This document shows positions 24,801-36,179 of a DNA stretch of 64,000 nucleotides, in pieces (position 1 is the stretch's first letter; each line of letters begins with the position of its first letter). Source of the stretch: Volvox africanus (taxonomy: Eukaryota > Chlorophyta > Chlorophyceae > Chlamydomonadales > Volvocaceae); the NCBI GenBank assembly GCA_030268105.1, contig BSDZ01000078.1, positions 4,937,001-5,001,000 of the forward strand, written 5' to 3'. Both the position numbers and the translations under genes were made by a program. The notes under the pieces were generated by a model. That model was not told the origin of the DNA, ran no database searches, and was given only the letters and a program-made list of their open reading frames with translations.

Positions 24801-27051
24801 CCGCGGCCGTACTGGAGCAGGTGGGATATATGTGCGTCTAAATATGGATTATTGGATTACCTCCCCGACCACCAGAGGCCGCAGCTTCGCATGTGTGTAC
24901 TTTGTACGGCATCTGAGGCAGCTGAACAGGTCATTTTATCGTGAGAGCGGCTTTTATCAGGATATTTGATACCAGCATTCCTTCGGTCGCATAGAGTGTG
25001 GCCGAGAGTCCCCACCTAATATGTTACGTAGCTACTTGTCTTCGAAGTTCAGGCGGCAGCGGCAAGAGGATTGGCCCGCACAATTCTTCTTCTTCGGCAT
25101 CCTGCGACTGCGACTCGGGTTGTTCCCTCATTCCGTAGCATGCATCCTTACGGGGCAGCGCTTGGCTCCGGGACCAGACGGACCCCAGCGCCGAAACCAA
25201 AACACAAAACGCCACTCGGCTGGCGAGAAGCAAACTGAAGGAGGCCGGCTCTCACTTCACGAGCGCTCCGCTTCTCAAATCTAGCTTTTCCGTGCGTAGG
25301 ACTGAGGGCTGAGGAAGTCGGAGCTTTTTTAAGTAAGATTTACCTTCCCTTAAGCCGTTACCTGCGCGGCCACTTAGGCCGCGCTTGAAAGGCATTCAGT
25401 GCCGGGAGGGATACCAGGGAGCGGTACCGGTGTCATTCAGCTTCCCAGGGGCTACCTGTATTTGGCCCACACAAATGGCCGGTTGCAGGTTTGCGAGCGC
25501 AATCCCGCTATCGGCCCCAAGCCTCTGCACGACCCGCTGGCGGTGATGGGCAACAGTGACGGGGGCGAAGGCGCAGAGGACGGGGAGGACATGGATGTGC
25601 AGGGACAGGGGGAGGGGGAGACAGTGCGGCCCCACGGCATGGGCGCTGTGGACGCGCTGACGGCCGCCTTTGCGGCTGTGGGGCTAGGCCGGCACTCGGC
25701 GGAAGGGGAGGAAGTGGCGGCGGGAGGCGGCTGTGGCAGCGGCGAAGACATTGGCAGGAAGGCAGGCGGCGTGGTGAGTTTCCATGGCATCGTACGACAT
25801 CTTATGGCAATATACGAAATCTGCATGCGGTATAGCATGGAAAACAAAACAAACGAGATCTCCACCACCAAAGATGTTGTGTGTGGAGTGTCAAGATGTA
25901 CTTGCAATTTGCTTTGCTGGCAAGGAGAACGGTTTGGGTCATTTGGGAATGTATGTATGTGACTGCACACGTGTTCTAGCATTAACACAGAAACAGAAGG
26001 CCATGCAGTATGGGTGAAGCGGCATATACCGCCCGTAGGACCAGGAACCTTTGCGGACTCGGCCTTAGCTCGCCCACGAGCTAATAGACGCAAGCCCTAT
26101 TGTGTTGTACCCTATTGTTTATTATTGTTCCAAACCATGTTCCGCATGCTTCTGTGCATATTTATATCTTCCCCTCGCTCATTGACTCCTGCCTCCTTCC
26201 CTTGTTCGGTTACCACGTCTGCTGCTCATCGCTGCTGCACGATGCACAAAACCTTGTCGGGGGCAGATTGCGATCGCGACAGAAAAGCTGCGGAATTCCG
26301 CCGCCAGCTTTGCGGACGTAGTACGTGGCTCCTCATCCCAGGTGGATCAGACCGCGAGACACCTGGCGGCGGCGGTGGCTGCCAGTACTGCTATCGCCAA
26401 GGACAAGGCCTTTGGCGGCGCCGGCGATATCGCCGGTAGCAAGGCGGCGGCACTGCTTGGGAGGCCGCTGGTGGCAGATGCTATTCTGGGCGGCGGCGCC
26501 GGCGGCCGAGACCAGGTGAGGATGTTACCTTCCAATGCATTCACTCGAACACGGGCTGGACATACCTCCTCAACAAAACCAACCTCTCCTTGCCTTCCTG
26601 CTTTTCCTTAAGGGCTTCATTGCACGTCGGCTCGGCACGGTGTTTCTCACAACTAGATGTGCCGGAGAACAGTCCTCTTTTAGGCAAGAGAGGCCCTCTC
26701 AGAAAGAGGCTGGGAACGTCATGTATTTGCGTGTGTGTATGTGCAGCACAGTACATTATTATTGGTGTACCGGAAGTGCTGTATGGGGAAGGGTCCCCGA
26801 ACCCCCTGTGTACGTTCTTCTCGATGGTACCTTGGCGCTTCCTGTCGCTCCTGCGTCTCCTTGACTCCTTAACGCGGATCTGCATCCTTTGGGATTTGGA
26901 TTTTGTTTTCCCTCTTTTCGAACATCTGCGCGTTCCGATCAACCATCCAATAAACCAACCGATCAACTGCTTGCTTACCAGCCCCAACCGCCACTCTTAC
27001 TTATTGCAGGCGGATGTTGGTGAGGACTGGACCGCGGGGCCTGCGCCTTGA
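21837..27051 (+). CDS. Protein of unknown function with internally duplicated exon pair
   Basis: I do not recognise this gene. Nine exons join with every intron in phase 0: 21837-22019, 22686-22793, 22953-23084, 23467-23946, 24258-24365, 24752-24820, 25489-25773, 26267-26515 and 27010-27051; 551 aa. Exons 1 and 2 are near copies of the end of exon 4 and of exon 5: SxLTAxLREVASEPGATL, then PPGVPLIPAN and VAPGPSPGQVDVVEE. Exon 3 reads GWCHAVLAAAHVGRGCQVDV followed by MAPGKGGMELAEALL and looks like a folded segment. Exon 4 is Gly/Ser/Pro-rich. Exon 7 is acidic, and exon 8 is an Ala-rich helix-forming stretch (EKLRNSAASFADVV, ARHLAAAVAAS). The first ATG is a guess: the real gene may start at exon 3 with the upstream pair an extra fragment, or further upstream. 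No membrane segment or catalytic motif is evident. Confidence 0.6.
21902..22075 (+). repeat. Duplicated exon block A, copy 1
   Basis: 174 bp matching 23829-24002 at about 90 percent by eye. It covers the end of an exon, its donor and about 55 bp of intron, so the duplication was of genomic DNA rather than of processed RNA. Confidence 0.85.
22679..22795 (+). repeat. Duplicated exon block B, copy 1
   Basis: 117 bp covering a complete 108-bp phase-0 exon with its acceptor AG and donor GT. It differs at one base, by eye, from 24251-24367. The intron separating it from block A is 666 bp here and 311 bp in the other copy; the extra length is AT-rich sequence at about 22090-22675. Confidence 0.85.
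23829..24002 (+). repeat. Duplicated exon block A, copy 2
   Basis: Partner of 21902-22075, at the 3' end of the long exon 23467-23946 and the start of its downstream intron. Confidence 0.85.
24251..24367 (+). repeat. Duplicated exon block B, copy 2
   Basis: Partner of 22679-22795. This copy is followed by further exons that continue in frame to the stop at 27051. Confidence 0.85.
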
Positions 27052-30000
27052 TGTTATGCTCCTGCCGGATTCGGAGCTCAGGTGGCAGGCAGCCGAGCAT
27101 TCCTTCGTCGAAGGAGCGTGTCCAGACGAGTGCTTCGTTCCTGTCGTCGGCTAGTAGTAGCCGCAGTAGGGGGTAGGGGCATGACGGACGGTCTAGCTGC
27201 TGTCGATGATTCGGTGAGGTGGTTGGTCGACAGCGGAACCCTTAAAGTGAGGGGCTCTACCGTAAGCATGTCGCTCTTGACCGAGTCTCTGCCACATCCA
27301 CTTCGAAGCAGGATGCGCGATGTCTTGGCCTTATCAAGGGGAATGGTTCGAATGTGGTTGTGGCTGGAACGAGAGGTAATATATCCATATCATTTTATCT
27401 TGTCAGTTGCCGTTGGAAGCTCTCGTGTGTGCGCACCGGTCAGGTCTCAGGGCTGCAGGGAGTTGCATAGGTCAGTTGAGGAAGTGCGTGGTGATGGGTG
27501 GCCACGTTACATTTTGCCGTACATCGGATGTGTGTTTTACGCCAATATGTGGCATATGCGCACGCAATGGAGGGTGTAATTTGTGGCCACAGGCTTTTTT
27601 GTCTACGTCTCGTGAGTGCAAAAGAAAGATATGTCCTGGCAATCAACCTAATTGGGACTCTTATGTTGGGTTCTTTGCAGCTGCAGCAAAAAGAGATGTA
27701 TTCACGGTACCAAATTTCCTACACATGTGCAGGAGCTTAAGGTTCCCTGCCTGGGCAGGGAAGATCAAGGATTTAATTCGCGGGAAAGAAGAGTAAGGGC
27801 TTAGAGGATTGGAAAATGGATGCCATGCAGCAGTACCACCACCTGGATTGCTCCTGGATAGGCGACCAGGTTGCCTATAACCTGGATAAGTCGTGGCAAA
27901 GCATACATGTAGGCCCCGGAACGTTTTAGGGCTTACCCAGAAGTTGGGGGGGGGGGGTTGTTCCCAGAATGGAAGTTTTTGGGGCCTCGGGGGCCCGAGG
28001 AACAAACAGCTACCCCTTTGAAGGACCCTGGGTCGATGTCAACGCGTAGGTTTTATCCACACGTAAGTACTGGGGAAGGTGTTGGGGACAGCTTACGCCT
28101 TCCAGGGGTTAGGTGACCCCTGATGCCTTCCATCTCAAGACCTTCATGGCAGTGAAGGTATCCGAGTATGCAATTTGGCATTGGGGAGGGAGGTTAAGTG
28201 CGTCTGGAGGTGTTGCATCCGTGGCGATTGCATCTGGACCTCGCTGACCTGGGCCCTGATAAATGCGGCTCGGCAGCGTCTGGGGCAGGACAGACGTAAA
28301 GATTGCCCCAAGGTCAACTCAAGGCTTAGGTTAGACGATCCACAACTTCCGTCTTCAAACCAGTCCCTAATAGGACGGCTTGTCGTGGAGCAAAGTTCGA
28401 CGTCCTAACAACTAACAAGTTCGTTGCCCAAAGCGCTCTTGTGACCGTCACATCGCAACGATTGCAGGCGGCGCCAATTAATAGTATTGCTCAGCGTCAA
28501 TCGCGCCAAATTAATCTTAAAAAACACGTCGTTTCAATAAATGTTAGGACGTCGTACACACTGAGTGTGAGATCGGCTTTTTTTGTGTGCGACGTGTCAC
28601 CTCGTAAGCCCGTAACCATTTCCTTATTAATTGAATCTTGCAAACAAAACGCGATGACGTCATATTGTAGATAAGATAGCCTGTGGCTATAACACGCTGC
28701 AACTATACCCTGAGCTAGGAGCCAGCGGAGGTGTAAGGATAGCTGAAAACAAAATAAGCTGAATGTCCCAAAAAGCATATAAAATATTAGAATATATTTA
28801 TTTTCTTAAGGCATACGTTTTTTTAATATAGGCGAATGATTCTAAAACGACGACTGTGATATGATTTCATAACGGTGAAGCATATGCACGGAAACTGAAA
28901 ATCGAACGCTGCGGCAGGGTATACCGGTACAGCCTAAATGCTAGCTATCAAGCCACTCTAGGCGAGTCAAGTCGTTAGTCTGTCATCGCAACCCTTAGGA
29001 TTAGCCGTCCGCTGGTATAAATTGTCTGACATTTGTTGGCAAAATAAGATTGTTAGTATTATAGCCGTGCCGATTTGGGTAAAGGCACAGAATGTAAGTG
29101 TTATGCCTGGTGCAACTCGCGAGCTCATCACTGATCATCCCTTCCGATCCCGTCCATTAAGTTCCTACGTGGCATCCTTTCAACTAGGCAGGCTGGCTCC
29201 GTTATCATCTCACTCTTCCAACCGTAATTGCGTTTATTTCGGGCCTGCATCTGTTTATTTTGAGTTATTAAGTGCATCAACATCTACACTAACGAAAGTA
29301 AAGAAATGGTTCCTTTATGAATCATCGATGTAAGGAATCATTCTTAGTTTGTCACTTTTTGCGGCATGTGATATGCTGAACGAAACTGAAACCGACATTG
29401 TCGTACCTGCAAGCAATTTGCATGATCATCTTTTTACATGTCATCCTTGAGAGACAGCCTTCTGCGTAACTTACTTTGGGTTAATGTGCTATGATCCTAA
29501 TCGCTGTTGCCCGAGCAATCCATTCCCTCCACTGCAAACGACGCTGCAACGGCAGGAAATTAGGCGACATTCACAACGCGCTTGCAAATACCTCCCAATG
29601 GAGGGCTATATCCTCCACTCCTGCGTATCGGATGGATCAGGATGGATCAGTATCTTGATGTCTCGTACCAATAAAAAAAGTACACTTTCCATGGCATCTT
29701 GTTAGTAATGACTATCCTGCACGCCGGAGTATCTGAATTTTCTTTGTGCTTCCGTAAGTTCGGCTGTGCTCTCGGGTCATGCAGCCAATAAAGCCGACCC
29801 GCAAGCTATCTGTCGTGGCTATTTGTATGGATAGGTCGTCTCCATTGGAAAACCAATGTTAACAGAGGATAATTTTGAAATCATCATCAACGTTATTGTG
29901 AAATGTTGAGGGATACCTTAAATGGTCCATGATTGTTTCAGGTCGTTTGCACGGCAGCTGTGCCACCGTTTCCTCCACGGAGTTTACTCGCTATCGACAA

Positions 30001-30059
30001 CTCTACTGACGTTAGTGTTTGAGAAATAATGCACTAGAGCGGAGCTTTCTTGGAGCAAA
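27052..30059. other. Intergenic region before the TSUP array
   Basis: About 3 kb. The first few hundred bases are probably 3' UTR of the unknown gene. A 12-base G run sits at 27946-27957. From about 28400 the DNA becomes AT-rich, with a 13-bp inverted repeat (CGACGTCCTAACA at 28398-28410, complement at 28542-28554). The last 250 bp show scattered similarity to the upstream regions of TSUP copies 2 and 3, including the shared word CGTTTGCACGGCAGCTGTG with copy 2, and are likely promoter. No gene was recognised. Confidence 0.5.
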
Positions 30060-33000
30060 ATGACGCAGCCGCTGGGAGTCGATTCGCCATTTCGAGCCGA
30101 TGTTCGCACTTTTTTGGGGATCATCCTCTCTTTTGCTGTAAGTGGAAGGAAATGCGAGGAAGATTTACAATTGAGTCCTTAGGGTTTATTTGCATAACAA
30201 AACTGTTTCGGTGCCGCAGATCGGTGCGGTTGCCACGGCGGCGGGCGTTGGCGGAGGCGCAATTTATATTCCTTTATTCAATGCCTTAGTCGGATTTGGT
30301 GAGTGATAGCCCGTTATCCCTTTGTATGGGGATTATGGTGCACATATATGTATGTAAGTAAGGACATGTCGCTGAAGAAAACGTGTCTTTGCGGACCGAT
30401 AGTGTTAAAGCAAAAATTAACGGCTTTGAAGGTGATTGATGGAGTCTCATAACCTATGTATCCTGTCGCGGGAAAGTTCGTTATAGGTACAATGGGAGTC
30501 CTGTTATGGTGGGCGTCCTTGTCATTGCTACGTTTTATCCTCCCTTAATCTACATGTCCATTACCTCAATCATCCTCGTCAGGTGTCACTGATTTAACCG
30601 CCGTCGTGCTCCTGTTTGCCCGTTCCATTTCAGCCCTCAAGCCCAGCACCGCCCTATCTCAGGCCTGTATCACCGCCAGCTCCTTGGCGGCGCTTACAAC
30701 CAACCTCCCCAGGACACACCCTGGCATGACGGAGGCGCCCCTCATCGACTTTCCGCTTATGCTGATGCTTACGCCCATGCTACTGGTTGGCGTGGGAATA
30801 GGTGCGTCTTCGGCGGGGAGCGGAAGCGTTGCGGTCGCGAACACTGGAGTACTGCCAGATACTAAAACCATAGACGATCGCAAGGAGTCGAGTCAATATA
30901 TTAAGGATATTTCTAAGGCCTTCCCTTATGTTGCAGGTTTTCGAATGCCTGCTTGCTGAGAGGCCAGGGAAGGCCAAGAGACGGAGGGTGTCCAGGGCAG
31001 TTCCGAATGACTCTTGAAGAAACCATCTCGTTAACCTCAACGCTGCCAATATTGTGCAATTATCATGGATTCGTTTTGTTCTTTAAGTGTCCGGGTCAGC
31101 CATCAGATAGTTAAGCGCACTATTGGTGCGCAGACCACCATATCCGCCCAGGGTAAGCACATTCCAACAATACCGTAAACTCATTTCAGGACAAGGGCTA
31201 AACAGGGGCATTTAAAGGATTGTATGGGTGATTGTCGCCCTCAACCCATCCGCGCTGTCAAAATATATTTGCAATTGCGTTTGCCGTTGGAAAGGCAATT
31301 AAATGTATTTAGTTTCACATTTAAAAATATGTACCGAATGATTGGATGCACATTACATCAGGGCCTGCTTGCTTTTCGGCCCTTGGCGTCCTTGCGAGTG
31401 ACAGGCGCGTTCGTAATGTTTAACCAGGACATGGCATTATCAATTCCAAAGGCTTGTGGCACCCGCATACAGATGGTGCCGAGCCTAGCAACCAGCGGGC
31501 TTAAAGTACGACATGGCAGAAAATTCAAATGTAAACCTGCATTTACACTTAATGTCTGTGCAGACTAGCGTTTACATCGGTGGTAGCAAGTTATTGTTAA
31601 GCTTTCATAGCGCTTCGAGGGACTTCCCACTGATGGATTTTCCATTTGGGGTGCAAGGCCCCTCTGTGCGCAAGAGTGAATGCAAATATATAACTGTGGC
31701 ATGGAAGTAATAAATGAGAGTGGATGAAACGAGGATAAGCGGAACGATTGGACGAAGTGAACAGAGGGCTGCTGTGGGTGACCTCGTACTTGCAATACAA
31801 TCGTTAACGAATGTCTACAAGCAGGGTCCGGCAATGAAGCAGAGGCTAAAAATGCCACTTTCGCCAAGGACGCCCCTTATCAGATGGGTTACAAATTCTA
31901 CTTTGTCCTGCGACTTCGCGGCAGCTCTTGATTCAGTTGCCCTCTTGTTACGTATATAAACACGGGACTTGTACACCGCCGGTCCGGAGGTCATCTTAAG
32001 ATGGCTAGTTTTGGGGCCCGTACGTGGTTGCCCTGTACCAAAATGTGGGCAAGGAGAGAATGAAGCGCCGGAACAGAGGTGCTATACCGTGAAGAGCATT
32101 CGTGTTGTTGCAAGCCAGGTACACGCCGCCAGATACGTCCTTAAGTTTCAAGAGTAGGTCGTAGGTGTATGGAGCGGACATTACATAACGCAGCGAGCAC
32201 GACCGTCCGGCATTAAAAGTGACATGGATGCTGCTGCTGATTAGAGATTGCCTAGCTACCTCTATTCCTTTTCCCTCCCCAGGCGTGTTGCTCAACGTGG
32301 CGCTACCATCATGGCTACTCAATATATTGTTGCTAGCGCTGCTGATGCTGCTGGTTTCCCAGGCTGTGGCAAAGGCAGGTGGACGGGTTAAGGGGAAGGG
32401 GTCAGGCGAGGGCTGTAGTAATGGAGGTGATGATAGCAGTGGCGTCGACAACCTGATAAGGTGTCACGATAACTCGTCCCTTAATGCAAGGAATTTCGCA
32501 AGATCCACCATGCGTTTGTTCATCTATTCGCAGGGCAGGTCTTTATGGGTGCAGGAGACCAAACGCGCCCAGGCAGCGGCAGAAGTGGCGGCCTGCCATG
32601 AAATCGACGCCGAACTGCTTTCGGCCAATGCCAGGGCCGCTGACCTTGCCAACGCCAACGGTACCGGCATCCGAGAAGCTCTACTGGTAGGGGGCCATCA
32701 TTGCGCCCTCACCCACCCGGCCCTCACAGGCGCCGCATCAGCGGGACTGCCTAGCCTCCGCATCCATCATGGCCACTCCTACACCTGCCCCCGGGTACCC
32801 TGGGGCTTGGAACATGACCAGGATGCCACGTACAACTATCCCGAGTCTTTGGAAAACCATGTTGCAGTGGCGGTGTCACGCGACCAAGTTCGTAGGAGCC
32901 GTGGTGTCTCCGGTGGTGGCAGCAGTGTAGGGGCCGCACGTCGGCGCACAGACGATGCCATATGGGACTGCATGGATGGCGTCAATCCCGCCGGTGACGA

Positions 33001-36000
33001 CGACGCCAATTGTGAGACACCGTCCAGTGGTGTTTCCATGCCTCCGAGTGCCTTCCCCTTTGCCATTCACAGAGTGCCCTCATCCAACGGTGCTGATGAA
33101 GTGTCTGGGGCGGGGCATTTGCGCTCCGGCCTTTTGGGTGCCTCACCCCGAGGGCAGTCACCTGCCTCTTCCATATACGCGGCTTCCTGGAAGGCTTTTA
33201 ATGAGCTGGTGAGTTCCGCGGGATGCTGTCTTTTCATTCAGAGGATGTGCATGGGAGGCATCAGGAGAAAGGATTGTATTTTGTTAGGGCCATGTTTTAG
33301 AGTGCAACGGCCGAAAATGTCAGCTTCAAGGGCGAGGCAGCGCTGTTAATCGTTCTCTTCTTTGGCAGAAACACCCTTTCATACCAGGCCTGTATCCAGG
33401 TCGCATTTATTTAGCTCCTTAAGTAATTCGACCTCGCGTTCCGGAGCCGCAAAATATATTGCTCTGCTTGCACATCCCGTTTCTGAGCTGATCCATGTAA
33501 TTTCCCTTAGCGAGCCAGTAATGTAATTCCCATTTGGTAACCCAATACCGCGTGTGATGCCGCCTTCAGGGAGCACTCGAGTTTGAGACGGACCTGGAAG
33601 GAGACTCGGATTTTGAGGGAGCCGGTACTGCAGGCAGCGTCGTCGGACGGCATATGCGTTCAACCCGCACATCCGGCTTTGGCTCGGGGACCGCATCCCC
33701 AGTGTTGTTTCCACCCTCGTCTTACATTTTATCGCAGCTGCCCCGGCGGCTGCTGCCAGCACACATGCAGTTATCTTCGGCTACACGCAGTCCACATAAT
33801 GCCCTGGGACGGAGGACGACGCGACGGAGATCATTCGACCAGGCTACGGGCGCCGATTTGCCAGCGGCCGCGGCCGCGGTGATAGACGAGGAGACCGTTA
33901 CAGCGGGGGGGGACAGCTGGCTGCACCGCAGGTAAGCTTGCAGGAATGTATGGGAGCAATGTTGAGGCAGATACGGAAGCTCAAGTAGGACATGGGGAAA
34001 AGACATCGCTTCTTTACATCGCATTGGTGCGGACTAGAAGGTTAAGCAAAGGAAGGGCATCCGCGATGGGTATATGTTGGGGGATATAATATGTAAATGA
34101 CTTGTTCATATTAAAGCGAGCTCGTGCGGGTTGGGATTAGCAAACGCATGCACGCGTGATAGCGGTCCCGGAGGCATCGTCAGCCGCCAATCACTTCCCT
34201 TAAAGACCAGGAACCGCATGTGTTCCCTTTCTGGTGAACAATTATAAGCGGAAGACTCACGTCGAGTTGCTGGGCCGTGGCGGGTTTGTAATCTGTTTCG
34301 GGCTCGTTGTCTTTGTAACTCCGTCGTACCCTACCTTGCCATGATGTACAGGTCCAAATGGCGCAGCCGCGCCGGACACCATTACGGTGATGGTGGCGGC
34401 GACACTGATGGTGCCGGCACCGGTCTGGATGAGCCCTTGCTGGGGCCGCAGGGCGAGGTTCCCGACCGACCTCACGGCGCGATTCCCGATCCGAGGGCTG
34501 ACTACAGCGGTGGTGGTGCAGCAGCGGCAGGGACGGCGGCTGCCGCTGGAGGGGACCCAGGTGGTGGCGGCTTCACTGCAGCTGACCCCTACAGGCCAAC
34601 GTTGCGGTTAGCAACGCTGCACGAAGAGTCTGACGACAGGGTGGAGGGCGGCACAAGCGGCGATGGCGCTGGACCCCAACCGGCACCGGCAGCACCAGAG
34701 TTGCCATTGCAGTTTCCGCGCACTGTGGTTTCCACAACTGCAGCATGCCCTGCGCAATTGCACGCCCTACCCACCAGCCAGCCAGCCGCAGATTGGGACC
34801 CGTTGCAGCTTCCGTGTCAGCAGCCAGCCGAAGCCGGCAGTGTGATTCTGTGCGACATGCATAATGGCAACGGCTTCCTTGGTGGTGACGTTGCCGCGGA
34901 CGCGGTGGTGCTGACGCGGTCGTCAGGGAGACCGATTGGTTACGTATATATTGAATGCATGTCCGAAGTGGGACCGGAGCGCCGGCACATGAGCGGCTGG
35001 TGCTGCGCTGGCATGTCTGTTTCAGCGGTGATCCGTGAGTGGGCGGATGGATGGGCAACAACGTTTCGCCGCATTCCGCGCCGGTTTGCCGGCTGCCTTG
35101 TTGGCGCCTGGGTGGTGTACTTAGCATTGCAGGGAGCCCGTGGCTTCCAGCGGAAATGCAGCCCCGCATATTGGACATTATTTGCCATCCAGACTGTCAG
35201 CATGCTGGCGGTAAGCGGCGGTGCAATGGTGATGGCAACGACAGCGCTTTCCAAACACGCGGAAGCAGCGGAAACGAGCAACGGCGGTGTCAGAGTAGAG
35301 GGTAGGGAGGGCGCACCTGGAGGCGGCGAGGATCGGAACGGTAGCGCACACCGACGGCAGCAGCAGCAGCAACATGGTCATGTGGAGGAAAAGGAGAGCC
35401 ACAGAGGAGGAAGGGGGCTACCAGCTGCTGTGGCAGTGGAGCCCGCCCTTCAATGCACGGCTGCCATGCTGGTGCTTAAGGCGCCGCTGTCTGCGTTTTT
35501 AGCTACGTTCGGCGCGGGACTGACAGGCGGGCTCTTGGGGCTGGGTGGAGGCATGGTGATGGGGCCTGTACTCCTGCAGATTGGAGTACAACCGCAGGTG
35601 CGTGATGTGCGGTGATCGGTTGCGGCTGCGGCGACTGTAGATCTTTACTGTTCTGATGGATGCTGGATCGAGTTCAGAAAGGACCGCTTGGTGAGGACAT
35701 GGAGTTGAGGGCCGCCATGTCTCCTCTCTCTCTCCAACTTCCTGCTCTTGGCCCATGTAAAGGTTGCGCCCCAGTTGGAATTCCCGTAGCCGCAATTAGT
35801 CCAGGTACCACGTGATTTTTCTGGAGGACTGACCTTTCCTCCCGCGTCTGCGCAGGTGACGGCCGCCTCAAGCGGGACCATGGTGCTCTTCTCCTCCTCC
35901 GCCGCCCTCATCCAGTTTGCAATGCTGCACCGCCTTAATATGCCATATGCGGGCGCGTTCGCTGCCGCAAGCCTAGCGGCGGGCCTGGTAGGAACACACG

Positions 36001-36179
36001 TTGTAGCAGGCGCCATCAAGCGCAGCGGACGACCAAGCATTGTGGTGCTGGCGCTGGCCGGTGTCATGGCCATCGCCTTGGTGTGCGTGGCGGCGTTTGG
36101 GCTGCGTCAGGCGGCCGAACAACTGCGGACTGGGGATCTGGGCTTCGGGGGGATATGCACCATCGCTGGCGGGAAGTAA
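30060..36179 (+). CDS. TauE/SafE (TSUP) family transporter, tandem copy 1
   Basis: Integral membrane protein of the TauE/SafE anion-exporter family (bacterial members export sulfite or sulfoacetate; substrates of plant-type members are largely open). Eight exons, phases consistent: 30060-30137, 30220-30298, 30634-30801, 32283-32374, 32534-33208, 33570-33931, 34352-35597 and 35856-36179; 1007 aa. The N-terminal half has IGAVATAAGVGGGAIYIPLF, then two hydrophobic exons (PLMLMLTPMLLVGVGIG; LLNILLLALLMLLVSQAVAK) and the family LWVQETKRAQ motif. The C-terminal half has TFGAGLTGGLLGLGGG, LLQIGVQPQVTAASS and VLFSSSAALIQFAML. Between the halves (about 145-735) lies hydrophilic low-complexity sequence, against total lengths nearer 450-500 aa in plants. 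Intron 4 has a GC donor (AAAG/GCAGGT). Relative to copies 2 and 3, exon 7 lacks about 50 residues near its start, and there is no obvious TATA box. Confidence 0.9.

Noticed and set aside
27082..27579. Plus-strand frame of 165 codons just after the unknown gene
   Set aside because: Starts 30 bp after a stop reached by consistent splicing; most likely 3' UTR.
27946..27957. 12-base G homopolymer
   Set aside because: Single run without flanking structure; may be a sequencing-sensitive site but not a feature.
32375..32380. Using the GT four bases after the TSUP copy 1 intron-4 boundary as donor
   Set aside because: It shifts the frame and leads to a premature stop in exon 5, including when paired with the alternative acceptor nearby.
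34573..35178. Minus-strand frame of 201 codons over TSUP copy 1 exon 7 (and similar ones in the other copies)
   Set aside because: GC-rich exon shadow; the plus-strand frame is conserved among paralogues and phase-consistent.
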